From contig MSHE01000012.1 in NCBI GenBank assembly GCA_001941025.1, positions 1 to 18,694 on the forward strand: a stretch of DNA of 18,694 bases, given 5' to 3'. Of the stretch, positions 1 to 7,035 are shown piece after piece; position 1 is the stretch's first letter; every line of letters starts with the position of its first letter. Origin of the DNA: Lachnospiraceae bacterium Zagget3 (GTDB lineage Bacteria; Bacillota_A; Clostridia; Lachnospirales; Lachnospiraceae). A model generated the notes under the pieces. It searched no databases and was not told where the DNA came from. It was given only the letters and a program-made list of their open reading frames with translations. Made by a program: the position numbers and the translations under genes.

Positions 1-24
1 AACTGACAATTTCTTTACTCCATT
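1..24. repeat. Left copy of a 24-bp terminal inverted repeat
   Basis: The first 24 bases are the exact reverse complement of the last 24 bases (18671-18694). Similarity stops abruptly inside the window, with gccgca on the left and ctcatt-type sequence on the right read inward. No transposase lies inside, and the enclosed genes are housekeeping genes. The likeliest reading is that the sequence was cut at both sides in copies of the same outside repeat, for example insertion sequence ends. I do not recognise the family. Confidence 0.75.
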
Positions 25-62
25 GCCGCATGTTTCACACACTTTTCACAAGTAGGAATTAG

Positions 63-71
63 TGGTATCAT
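63..71 (+). promoter_or_regulatory. Candidate extended -10 promoter of the aldolase gene
   Basis: TGG followed by TATCAT (66-71) matches an extended -10. No good -35 is present; TTTTCA at 43-48 would give a 17-bp spacer. The predicted start near 78 leaves a leader of about 75 nt that contains the hairpin at 84-110. Confidence 0.35.
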
Positions 72-83
72 GAATGCAACGAA

Positions 84-110
84 CATCTCGGGGATGAAGT
101 CCTCGAGATG
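84..110 (+). other. Hairpin in the aldolase leader
   Basis: catctcgggg (84-93) can pair with cctcgagatg (101-110) over ten positions with one imperfect pair, leaving a 7-nt loop. No T-run follows, so it is not a classical terminator. It could be an mRNA structure in the 5' leader of the aldolase gene, or part of a palindromic operator. Confidence 0.45.
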
Positions 111-153
111 AACGCTCGCAGCGTAATAATACAGCGAAAGGACTAGCTGAACC

Positions 154-810
154 ATGATAGATGAAAAGTTTGCAAGAGAAGAGATCTGTGAAATCGGACG
201 CAGAATGTACGCGCGAAAAATGGTCGCCGCCAACGACGGCAACCTGTCGATCCGACTGGACGAAAACCGCGTTTTATGTACCCCGACGGGGGTTTCGAAA
301 GGGTTTATGACACCGGAGAGCCTCTGCCTCGTGGACGGGGACGGAAACGTCCTCGCGGAAAGCGGGGGTACCCGGCCCTCCTCGGAGATCCGGATGCATC
401 TGCGGGTCTACGCGAAACGGCCGGATGTGCATGCCGTGGTGCACGCGCACCCCATCTTCGCGACCTCGTTCGCGGTTGCCGGGACGGCGCTCGACGCGCC
501 GATCCTCTCCGAGGCCGTTGTCGCGCTCGGCAGCGTGCCCGTCGTGGAGTACGGAACGCCGTCCACGATGGAGATTCCGGATCATCTGGAGAAATATCTG
601 CCCGATTATGACGCGGTCCTCTTAGAGCACCACGGCGCGCTGACCTGGGGCCCGGATCTGACGGACGCCTATTTTCGGATGGAGAGTGTAGAGTGTTACG
701 CGGAGATCCTCTACCGCACCCAGATGCTGGGCGGGCAGAGGGAATTTGACGAAGAAGAGCTGCGCAAACTTTACGAAGTCCGCGCAGCGATGAAGCAAGA
801 TAAAAAGTAG
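154..810 (+). CDS. Class II aldolase/adducin family protein (L-fuculose-phosphate aldolase-like)
   Basis: This is a zinc-dependent class II sugar-phosphate aldolase or epimerase of 218 aa, close to the roughly 215 aa of FucA. Visible family motifs are NDGNLS at residues 27-32, TGVSKG at 45-50, SSE at 76-78 with the catalytic glutamate E78, the zinc ligands of HAHP (H97, H99), and the third histidine H160 in LEHHG. By family knowledge such enzymes split L-fuculose-1-phosphate or related sugar phosphates into DHAP and an aldehyde, or epimerise L-ribulose-5-phosphate. The substrate cannot be told from sequence, and no sugar kinase or isomerase lies next to it. The ATG at 154 follows an AAAGGA SD at 137-142. 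The gene converges with the degV-type gene, leaving only 12 bp between the stops. Confidence 0.9.
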   Translation: MIDEKFAREEICEIGRRMYARKMVAANDGNLSIRLDENRVLCTPTGVSKGFMTPESLCLVDGDGNVLAESGGTRPSSEIRMHLRVYAKRPDVHAVVHAHPIFATSFAVAGTALDAPILSEAVVALGSVPVVEYGTPSTMEIPDHLEKYLPDYDAVLLEHHGALTWGPDLTDAYFRMESVECYAEILYRTQMLGGQREFDEEELRKLYEVRAAMKQDKK

Positions 811-815
811 CGCGA

Positions 816-842
816 CCGAAGATTACTCCGGGCGATCTTCGG
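816..842. terminator. Hairpin between convergent genes (possible bidirectional terminator)
   Basis: ccgaagat (816-823) and atcttcgg (835-842) form a perfect 8-bp stem with an 11-nt loop. It overlaps the last codons of the minus-strand DegV gene. No U-run follows on either strand, so termination would be weak or Rho-assisted. Confidence 0.35.
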
Positions 843-1791
843 AGCTGTCCTCCCCGCCGGGAGCCTGCTCCTCCCCGATGGCGGCCTGCCCGCCCTCGAT
901 AGCGGCCGGCTCTTCTTCCGTGTCAGCCGGCTCGTCCTCGATGAACCCAGCCAGCCCGAACGCGGCGGGGCCGGACTTGCAGGTGGACACCCCGCAGGCC
1001 TGAATGGAGACAAAGTTTTCAAACCCCTCTTTTTCCGCGAGCCGCTGTATGCCGTCGGTGATGCTGCTGGAACAGCCCGCGGTATAGACAAAATAAAGCG
1101 CGTCGCGCCGCAGGTTATATTCATAGAGGAATTCCTGGAAAAACAGCGGCGCGATTTTTCTCTTGGACCCGCGGATCTTGGTCCCCGATACGAGATGGCC
1201 GATTGCGTCGGGCTCGACCATAGGCCTTGCGCCGCCCAACTCGTCTTTGTTTGTCACAAGTTCACTCAGTATTAAAAATTCCACATTGCCCGGTGTGAAC
1301 GCGCAGGCGATCTGCGGCGAGAGGTGACGGATCTCGTTCGCCAGTTCCGAGTAGTCCGTGATCTCCCCCTGTGCCTGTTTTTTCTGAACGAGATCGTAGG
1401 CGGCGATCATGTACACGAGGCAGCCCACCGTAATAGTTCTTGTATTGATCACATAGAGATCATCAAATTTCTTGCTTGCGTCCTGCGCTGTCTGATACGC
1501 TCCGGAGAGAGCGGAAGAGACGGAAAAATGTAAAATGACACCATCCGGACTGTCATCCCGGATTTCCTGAAAGTAGTTGGTATATTCCTTTTCGTTCGGC
1601 GCGGCGGTCCGGGGAGGCTTCCGCGTCCGCGCACAGTGGTTGTAGATCTGCGCGATGGGAAAGACATAGCTGTCCGCGTAATCGCCGTCGTTCATCTTGA
1701 TGTGAAAAGGGATGACCCGGAAGCCGTATTGCTGGATTATTTCCTCCGGGATGTCGGACGTACTCTCTGTGCTGAAGATGATTTCTCTCAT
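823..1791 (-). CDS. DegV family protein with an acidic C-terminal tail
   Basis: DegV proteins bind single fatty acids; in Firmicutes, FakB-type members present them to the FakA kinase for phosphorylation. The N-terminal STESTSDIP (residues 7-15) is the hallmark opening, and SVSSALSGAYQTA (90-102) is the second family motif, in the fatty-acid site. Of 322 aa, about 280 are the usual DegV length. The last ~38 residues (from about 285) are Glu/Asp/Ala/Gly/Pro-rich low complexity and lie outside the fold. SD AAAGGA lies upstream of the ATG. It is the last gene of a minus-strand unit, 14 bp after the TSCPD gene. No fakA is visible, so a FakB role is only inferred. Confidence 0.9.
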   Translation of the reverse strand: MREIIFSTESTSDIPEEIIQQYGFRVIPFHIKMNDGDYADSYVFPIAQIYNHCARTRKPPRTAAPNEKEYTNYFQEIRDDSPDGVILHFSVSSALSGAYQTAQDASKKFDDLYVINTRTITVGCLVYMIAAYDLVQKKQAQGEITDYSELANEIRHLSPQIACAFTPGNVEFLILSELVTNKDELGGARPMVEPDAIGHLVSGTKIRGSKRKIAPLFFQEFLYEYNLRRDALYFVYTAGCSSSITDGIQRLAEKEGFENFVSIQACGVSTCKSGPAAFGLAGFIEDEPADTEEEPAAIEGGQAAIGEEQAPGGEDSSEDRPE

Positions 1792-1805
1792 GTTTGTGTC
1801 CTTTC

Positions 1806-2072
1806 TCAGTTGACTTCGTGTTGCTGTGCTTCATAGGCCTCCCGGACCGCCTTTGCGAGCTGGTCGGGACAGGAGGTTGGTTTCATTCCGCAGCGGATGC
1901 CGGAGAGCGTCTGCTCCACCTCCTCCACCGTATGCCCGGCGACGAGCCGCGAGACGCCCTGCAGGTTGCCGTTGCAGCCGCCGGTAAACGAGACCGCCTT
2001 GACGACATCCCCGTCGAGTTCCACCTCGATCGCCGTGGAACAGGTGCCTTTTGTTCGGTATTGATAACTCAT
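1806..2072 (-). CDS. TSCPD domain-containing small protein (TIGR03905-type)
   Basis: This 88-aa protein contains the full signature of the small TSCPD family: GTCSTAIEVEL near residues 9-19, FTGGCNGNLQGVSRLV near 29-44 and IRCGMKPTSCPDQLA near 59-73. The domain resembles the C-terminal segment of vitamin B12-dependent ribonucleotide reductases, but the small proteins have no established function. The conserved cysteines suggest metal or redox chemistry, which is inference. A strong SD (GGAAGGA) precedes the ATG. It lies between the MerR-type regulator (25 bp upstream) and the DegV gene (14 bp downstream), so the three are probably co-transcribed. Confidence 0.88.
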   Translation of the reverse strand: MSYQYRTKGTCSTAIEVELDGDVVKAVSFTGGCNGNLQGVSRLVAGHTVEEVEQTLSGIRCGMKPTSCPDQLAKAVREAYEAQQHEVN

Positions 2073-2097
2073 AGAAGTCCTTCCTTTCTCCCGCCGG

Positions 2098-2922
2098 TCA
2101 GTGGGTATAAAGTTGGTAGCCGTCCAACACCTGGATCTCGGTTACGTCGTGTTCGGCGGGCGGCTCGTACTGAACCATCCTGTTTATGAGCGCGAGCCGG
2201 CGCTCGGAGTACGGGAAGCGGGTCCGGATCAGATCCACCCAGTCCGTCTGCGCGGTCGGTTCCACACACAGGCAGGAAAAGGGCATGGTCGGCAGTTTCA
2301 TCAGCCGGTCGTCGATCGCGGCAGTCGTCTCCTCAGAGAGATCCGGCGTCAACACTTCGTGATAGAGCCGCACGCTCGGCGGCTCATTTCCGTTAAACGA
2401 GAGCAGGAATCCGGCCGACATGACAGGGGTCAGGCCCTGATCCTGCGTATATTGAAACAATTCGCGGAAGCGCCGCTCAAACTGGCGCTCGTCGTTCAAA
2501 CTGCCGGTGTATTCCTCCAGAAACAGGTAGCGCGTGCGCAGCTCCCGCACATAAGGGCCGGCCGCGTCCGAATACGGGGTCTGTTCCTCCCGGCATCGCT
2601 TGATGTATTGAAGTTTCTTAAATCCGGTTTCGATGTCGCGGGTCTTGCGGTCCGCCATTTCGCTGAACTCCGTGAGCAGGGCGGCATCGCCCACGATGGT
2701 CTCCCCGCCGCGCTCCGTCAGCCTCTTTAACGGGATCTCCAGGTCGATGCACAGAAGGATGATATCGAGGAGCGAGAGCTGATCCGGCGAATAGTAGCGA
2801 TAGCCGGTATCCGCGTCGATATAGGTGGGACAGAGCAGACCGATTCGCTCATAGTAACGGAGCGAATTGATGTTGATGTTCCGGAGATTGGCAAAATCGC
2901 TGATCGTCAAGTAGTTTTTCAT
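2098..2922 (-). CDS. MerR family transcriptional regulator with a C-terminal effector-binding-like domain
   Basis: The N-terminal ~70 residues are a MerR winged helix-turn-helix: YLTISDFANL, then NSLRYYERIGLL and DTGYRYYSPDQL, followed by the helix leading to a dimerisation coiled coil. The C-terminal half (about residues 125-274) looks like a GyrI/BmrR-type effector pocket, with SVRLYHEVL, CLCVEP and an acidic-aromatic C-terminus near HDVTEIQV. Such regulators sense small organic compounds and activate promoters by twisting DNA. It is the first gene of its minus-strand unit. SD GAGG lies 10 nt before the ATG. The regulated target is probably its own unit or the divergent deacetylase-like gene (inferred). 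Confidence 0.88.
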   Translation of the reverse strand: MKNYLTISDFANLRNININSLRYYERIGLLCPTYIDADTGYRYYSPDQLSLLDIILLCIDLEIPLKRLTERGGETIVGDAALLTEFSEMADRKTRDIETGFKKLQYIKRCREEQTPYSDAAGPYVRELRTRYLFLEEYTGSLNDERQFERRFRELFQYTQDQGLTPVMSAGFLLSFNGNEPPSVRLYHEVLTPDLSEETTAAIDDRLMKLPTMPFSCLCVEPTAQTDWVDLIRTRFPYSERRLALINRMVQYEPPAEHDVTEIQVLDGYQLYTH

Positions 2923-2936
2923 TTCAAAAAAGCCTC

Positions 2937-2949
2937 ACAGACTGTCTGT
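2937..2949. promoter_or_regulatory. Short palindrome in the MerR gene leader
   Basis: acagac-t-gtctgt is a perfect 6-bp dyad around one base. It sits between the predicted transcription start and the start codon of the MerR-type gene. It may be an operator; MerR sites usually lie between -35 and -10, so this is tentative. Confidence 0.25.
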
Positions 2950-2978
2950 TTTTGTGAAGGGAAATCCTGCGCCCTGTC

Positions 2979-3007
2979 ATTATAACAGAGATGGGGACCA
3001 TGCGCAA
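2979..3007 (-). promoter_or_regulatory. Promoter of the MerR-TSCPD-DegV unit
   Basis: On the minus strand TTGCGC (3002-3007), a 17-bp spacer and TATAAT (2979-2984) form a good sigma-A promoter. TG three bases before the -10 makes it an extended -10. The 17-bp spacer is normal rather than the 19-20 bp of classical MerR-activated promoters. Confidence 0.7.
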
Positions 3008-3091
3008 GAACGCGGTACAGTGTAAAACGGAAAACGTTAGAAAAAAATCACAGGATTGTAATAATCGTGAAATGATTTACGGAAAAGTATC

Positions 3092-3100
3092 TGATATAAT
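3092..3100 (+). promoter_or_regulatory. Extended -10 promoter of the deacetylase-like gene
   Basis: TGATATAAT is a perfect extended -10 (TGnTATAAT). No clear -35 exists at 17 bp. An AT-rich leader of about 65 nt with two GGTATTTTT repeats (3113-3130) leads to the start codon at 3171. The TTGACA at 3131 has no partner -10 downstream. Confidence 0.55.
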
Positions 3101-3170
3101 ATTTTTTTTAGAGGTATTTTTCGGTATTTTTTGACAAACATATGGAAAAATAAAGAGGAAGAGCGGGCAG

Positions 3171-4937
3171 ATGGCATACAGAAACAGCAGAAGAAGAAGG
3201 AGATCCAGTCGAAATTCCAGATACGGAGAGAATTCCAGATATAACCAGGAATACCGGTCGAGCAGCTCCCGCAGCAGCGCTTCGGGCAGCAGTTCCGGAA
3301 GCGGCACCCGCAGCAGCGCGGGCAGCAGTTCCGGAAGCGGCACCCGCAGCAGCGCGGGCAGCAGCTCTTCGGGCAGCAGCACCCGCAGCAGCGCTTCGGG
3401 CAGCAGTTCGGGCAGCAGCACCCGCAGCTCTTCGGGCAGCAGTTCCCGCAGCGGCTCCGGCAGCAGCTCCCGCAGTGGATCCGGCAGCAGCACCCGCAGC
3501 AGCTCCGGCAGGAGGCGGCGCCGGCGGCGCCGGATGATCCGCCGGGTGATCATCCTGATCGTCATTCTGGCAATTATCATTATTGCGGCAGTCATCATCG
3601 TACGGGTGGCCGTGCCGCGGGTTCAGGCCAGACGCACGGTGCGGCAGGAGGAAGCGGAAGCGAAGGTGGAGGGCGAGATCGAAGGCGGCATACTCGGAGA
3701 CGAGGAAGTCGAGGAAGAGGTCGACCCGGAGCAGCAGGCGCTCGACGAGGCCGAACTGCTCGCCGCGATGTACGATTACGACGGCGCCATCAGCACGCTG
3801 CAGGATTCCGGTTACTACGACACCAACACCAAGATGCAGTCGGCCGTCGCCTCCTACCAGGAACAGAAGGATGCCTGCGTGGCATGGGAGCCGGAAAGCG
3901 TAACGCACGTCTTTTATCACTCGCTGATCGTGGATCCCTCCAAGGCCTTTGACGGGGACGACATGGAGGGCGGCTACAACCAGTACATGTGCACGATCGA
4001 TGAGTTCAACAAGATCAACCAGGAGATGTACGACCGCGGCTACGTGATGGTCAGCATGCACGACATGTGTACGGTCAACGACGACGGCACGGTCGACCCG
4101 AAGACGATCTACCTGCCGGAGGGCAAGACCCCGTATGTGCTCTCACAGGATGACGTGAGCTACTATCATTACATGACGGGTGACGGCTTCGCGTCGAAGC
4201 TGGTCCTTGACGAGGACGGGCAAGTGAAGAACGAATATATTGAGGACGACGGCACGGTCTCGATCGGGAACTACGACCTGGTGCCGCTGATCGACGCGTT
4301 CGTGGAGGAACATCCGGACGCCTGTTACCACGGGCACAAAGGGTGCATCGCGTTGACCGGATACGAGGGCGTGATGGGCTACCGCACGGACGAGGTATAT
4401 CTGACCCGGGAAGAAGGGCGCGTGACCAACAACCAGCAGAAGTTCTTTGATGAAAACCCGGACTTCGATGAGGATGCCTGGCAGAATGAAGTCGATCAGG
4501 CGACTGCCGTGGCGGACGCCATGAAGGAGAACGGCTGGGAGTTCGCCAGCCATACCTGGGGCCACATTGATCCGCTCGCGAAGGGGTACAACGCCTTCGT
4601 GCAGGATACCGACCGCTGGATCAATTACGTGGAGCCGATCGTCGGCTACACGGACATCATCATCTTCGCGTTCGGCGCGGATATCACCGAGGGCGTGCCC
4701 GCCTATTCGGAAGACAACGAATTCTACCGCTATCTGAAGGATGTCGCCGGGTTTAACATCTTCTGCCTTGTGGATTCGAACCAGTACTTCGTCCAGTTCA
4801 ACGGGACGAGCATGCGCATGGGCCGGCGCGACATCGACGGCTACCGGATGTACTACTATCCGGATACATCGAACGATCTCTACAACGTGGACGATGTCTG
4901 GGATGACAGCCGGCCGACGCCGGTACCGGAGATCTGA
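3171..4937 (+). CDS. Membrane-anchored polysaccharide deacetylase-like protein with an N-terminal Ser/Gly/Arg repeat tail
   Basis: 588 aa in clear segments. Residues 1-30 are basic; 31-113 are Ser/Gly repeats with TR spacers; 114-125 are almost all Arg; 126-148 form one membrane helix; 155-235 are an acidic, helix-rich linker; about 245-588 is the catalytic-type domain. That domain opens with HVFYHSLIVD and carries SQDDV (D327, D328), resembling the NodB TFDDG metal/base motif, and ASHTWGH (H461, H465), the HxxxH metal motif. This supports the polysaccharide deacetylase superfamily, though motif spacing is longer than usual and no RxPY motif is obvious. The Arg cluster before the helix predicts the repeat tail inside and the enzyme outside the cell. 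SD GAGGA at 3155-3159. Wall glycan is a likely substrate (inferred). Confidence 0.8.
   Translation: MAYRNSRRRRRSSRNSRYGENSRYNQEYRSSSSRSSASGSSSGSGTRSSAGSSSGSGTRSSAGSSSSGSSTRSSASGSSSGSSTRSSSGSSSRSGSGSSSRSGSGSSTRSSSGRRRRRRRRMIRRVIILIVILAIIIIAAVIIVRVAVPRVQARRTVRQEEAEAKVEGEIEGGILGDEEVEEEVDPEQQALDEAELLAAMYDYDGAISTLQDSGYYDTNTKMQSAVASYQEQKDACVAWEPESVTHVFYHSLIVDPSKAFDGDDMEGGYNQYMCTIDEFNKINQEMYDRGYVMVSMHDMCTVNDDGTVDPKTIYLPEGKTPYVLSQDDVSYYHYMTGDGFASKLVLDEDGQVKNEYIEDDGTVSIGNYDLVPLIDAFVEEHPDACYHGHKGCIALTGYEGVMGYRTDEVYLTREEGRVTNNQQKFFDENPDFDEDAWQNEVDQATAVADAMKENGWEFASHTWGHIDPLAKGYNAFVQDTDRWINYVEPIVGYTDIIIFAFGADITEGVPAYSEDNEFYRYLKDVAGFNIFCLVDSNQYFVQFNGTSMRMGRRDIDGYRMYYYPDTSNDLYNVDDVWDDSRPTPVPEI
3258..3513 (+). 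repeat. Coding tandem repeat for the Ser/Gly/Arg tail
   Basis: Imperfect in-frame repeats of about 36 nt encode GSSSGSGTRSSA-type units. Copies at 3284-3319 and 3320-3355 are identical over 36 bp, a recent-looking duplication. Later copies diverge. Slippage here would change tail length in 12-residue steps without a frameshift. Confidence 0.8.
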
Positions 4938-4982
4938 CGCCTGCGGGGAGTGTGGACTGACAACACAAGAACGCGATCATGG

Positions 4983-5032
4983 GGCTGTCGCCTCCGCTGA
5001 AAAATTTCAGCTGGGCGGCGGCCTCGTTTTTT
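4983..5032 (+). terminator. Intrinsic terminator after the deacetylase-like gene
   Basis: The tip of the hairpin is gctgaaa (4996-5002) pairing with tttcagc (5005-5011). It is extended by imperfect GC pairing of ggctgtcgcc (4983-4992) with ggcggcggcc (5014-5023). A T-run follows at 5027-5032 with further T-rich sequence to 5050. Confidence 0.7.
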
Positions 5033-5090
5033 ATACTTTTTTTATAATTTTCCATACGCGGTTTCATGGTTTTTTAACAGGGGAAAGTCT

Positions 5091-5118
5091 TTGCACCCGG
5101 TAGGCAATGTGCTACTAT
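5091..5118 (+). promoter_or_regulatory. Promoter of the hydrolase-DUF2156-sirtuin operon
   Basis: TTGCAC (5091-5096), a 16-bp spacer and TACTAT (5113-5118), with TGC directly before as an extended -10. Transcription would begin near 5125. That excludes the upstream in-frame ATG at 5107 and supports the ATG at 5155. Confidence 0.55.
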
Positions 5119-5154
5119 GAAACCAGAGAAAAAACGGAAACCCCGTATGCGGCG

Positions 5155-5910
5155 ATGAGAGAAAAAACGAAGAAGAAAAGGAAAACAGGAATGATCATCG
5201 TATTGACCATTGTGGCGATCATTGTCATCTTCATTCTGTTTGTCCTGCTGTACCGCAACCCGCCTTATCCGGAGGCAAGAGAGATCGCGGATCAAATGGA
5301 GCGGGAGGACAGGGACTACTGGCTCTACGGCGACACCGGCGTCGGTTTTATTTTCTTTACCGGAGCGGAAGTGGGAGAGCCGGGGTATGCCTATTTCGCC
5401 GGACTGCTCCACGAGGGCGGGCACACGGTGGTGATCCCGAAACAGACCTTTCAGATGAGTATGTTTGGGACCAAGCACGCCATTGAAATCATAAACGAGC
5501 ACCCGGAGGTGGACAAGTGGATCCTCGTCGGCCATTCGCTGGGCGGGGTGCCGGTCAGCCGGGTCGCGGAGGCCGAGCCGGACCACCTCATCGGCCTCGT
5601 GTACCTCGCGGCCTACGCGTCCGTCGACCTGACGGACCTCCCGTATCCCGCGCTGCGGATCACGGCGGACAACGACGGGGTCATGAACAACGAACAGATG
5701 GACGGCTACGCGGGCAACCTGCCGGCGGGTTCCGAGAGCGTCATGCTCACCGGGGCGAACCATCGGGGATTCGGCTCCTATAAATCCCCCTCCCGCCGGG
5801 ACGGGGACGCGACCCTCACCTGGCAGGAACAAAACGAACAGTGCGCAACGCTCATCTTTAATTTTTACGGAGACGCGATCGCGGAAGTGGAACGCGAGCA
5901 CGCCGGATAA
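5155..5910 (+). CDS. Membrane-anchored alpha/beta hydrolase
   Basis: A lysine-rich start (residues 1-12) and a membrane helix (about 13-33) place the enzyme outside the membrane. The body is an alpha/beta hydrolase of the Abhydrolase_5/dienelactone-hydrolase-like type. The nucleophile elbow GHSLGG has S128, the likely acid is in ADNDGV (D172 or D174), and the histidine is H203 in TGANHRGFGSY. The substrate is unknown; esters or wall/lipid substrates are possible. An in-frame ATG at 5107 would add 16 residues, but it lies upstream of the predicted -10, so 5155 (251 aa) is preferred although its SD is poor. The ATG at 5191 (residue 13) is a third option with purine-rich sequence upstream. First gene of an operon, 18 bp before the next gene. 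Confidence 0.85.
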   Translation: MREKTKKKRKTGMIIVLTIVAIIVIFILFVLLYRNPPYPEAREIADQMEREDRDYWLYGDTGVGFIFFTGAEVGEPGYAYFAGLLHEGGHTVVIPKQTFQMSMFGTKHAIEIINEHPEVDKWILVGHSLGGVPVSRVAEAEPDHLIGLVYLAAYASVDLTDLPYPALRITADNDGVMNNEQMDGYAGNLPAGSESVMLTGANHRGFGSYKSPSRRDGDATLTWQEQNEQCATLIFNFYGDAIAEVEREHAG

Positions 5911-5928
5911 CCCGGAGGAGGCGGTTGG

Positions 5929-7005
5929 ATGGATACAAAAAAACGGCAGGACCTGGAACGTGCCGAACAGATGGTGGAACGCTGCAGCACGGATCCGCTG
6001 CAGCTCTTGTCTCTGGCTGCGCCGGATACCTTCTGTTTTTTCGGGCCGGACGACTGCGGCGTGGTCTTTTATACGCTTGCGGGTCACCGGGCGTTAAGTC
6101 TCGGCGATCCGGTCTGTGAGGAAAAGGATCTGCCCCGTCTGATCGGCGCGTATATCGATTTTTGCAACGGGGAGGAATACCGCTGCATCTTTAATTCCGT
6201 GAATCAAAAAACGGCCGACGCGTTAAAGGCGGTCGGCTTTGTGTCTGAAAAATACGGCGAGGAGGGGATCCTCACCCTTGCCACCTACGATCTGGCCGGC
6301 GGCAAGAAGGGGTCGCTCCGCAGAAACACGGCAAAGCTCAACCGGGAAGGATGCACCGTTTCCGAGTACCGGATCACGGAGGGCCGCGACGCGGCGATTG
6401 AAAAAGAGATCCTCGACCTGTACAATGCCTGGCAGGATGAGAAGCAGTTAAATCTCTCCTATTCGGTCGGAGAGCTGCAGTTCGAACGTCCCTGCGGCAG
6501 GCGGTATTTTTTCACGCGGGACGCGGACGGGAAGATGATCACCGTGCTGTCGTTTCTCCCTTATGCGGACGGGAGCGGGTATTGCGTCGATGTCATGTAC
6601 CGGCATCCGGATGGACCGACGGGGGCCATGGAGCACGCGATCATCTCCGCCGCCTGGGTGCTGCGGGATGAGGGGGCCTCGGAGATCAGCTTAAACATCG
6701 CGCCGCTCGCCGGGATCGATCCGGACTCTCCGGAAAGCAGCCGGATCGAGAGGCTGATGCACGCCATGTTTTGCTCGACGAATATCGTATATGATTTTAA
6801 GGGGCTGTACCGGTTCAAGGAAAAGTTTGTGCCGTCGGTCTGGCGGCCGCGGTATCTCGTGCATGATCCGCGGATCTCTCTGGTCCGGCTGGCCCGGTCG
6901 ATCGCCAACGTGAAAGGGGCGGCCGACCTGACGATCCTCGGTCAGTACGGATGGTTTTTCCTGACCTATATCTTAACGCCCAATAGATATCAGAATATCG
7001 AATAG
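5929..7005 (+). CDS. DUF2156 / phosphatidylglycerol lysyltransferase C-terminal domain protein
   Basis: 358 aa matching the soluble aminoacyl-transferase half of MprF-type enzymes, a double GNAT fold. Hallmarks are SLGDPV (residues 57-62), KKGSLRRNTAKLN (126-138), GSGYCVDVMYRHPDG (215-229), SLNIAPLAG (254-262) and the C-terminal YRFKEKF...WRPRYLV (294-311). MprF moves an amino acid from aminoacyl-tRNA to membrane phosphatidylglycerol. This protein lacks the N-terminal membrane flippase part, so it may act on another acceptor or work with a separate flippase. A moderately hydrophobic stretch at 334-350 may touch the membrane. GGAGG SD at 5914-5918. The neighbouring hydrolase could in principle remove such modifications, which is inference. 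Confidence 0.85.
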   Translation: MDTKKRQDLERAEQMVERCSTDPLQLLSLAAPDTFCFFGPDDCGVVFYTLAGHRALSLGDPVCEEKDLPRLIGAYIDFCNGEEYRCIFNSVNQKTADALKAVGFVSEKYGEEGILTLATYDLAGGKKGSLRRNTAKLNREGCTVSEYRITEGRDAAIEKEILDLYNAWQDEKQLNLSYSVGELQFERPCGRRYFFTRDADGKMITVLSFLPYADGSGYCVDVMYRHPDGPTGAMEHAIISAAWVLRDEGASEISLNIAPLAGIDPDSPESSRIERLMHAMFCSTNIVYDFKGLYRFKEKFVPSVWRPRYLVHDPRISLVRLARSIANVKGAADLTILGQYGWFFLTYILTPNRYQNIE

Positions 7006-7035
7006 CGCAATCGCGCGGAAAAGGAGAAGAACAAC

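Noticed and set aside
3131..3159. TTGACA at 3131 as a -35 box for the deacetylase-like gene
   Set aside because: The position 17 bp downstream reads AGAGGA, the SD region, so no -10 exists; the extended -10 at 3092-3100 is a better candidate.
3258..3513. Possible CRISPR-like or other repeat array
   Set aside because: The repeats are in-frame, adjacent without unique spacers, and encode a low-complexity protein segment.
3077..4061. Long minus-strand open frames rich in Ala-Gly or Leu-Pro-Glu repeats
   Set aside because: They are mirror images of the Ser/Gly/Arg repeat of the plus-strand membrane protein, with no start signals and no recognisable domain.
5074..6087. 337-codon minus-strand open frame
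   Set aside because: It lies opposite the clearly coding hydrolase gene and the start of the DUF2156 gene, is rich in Arg/His/Val as GC-rich antisense frames are, and has no SD or family motif.
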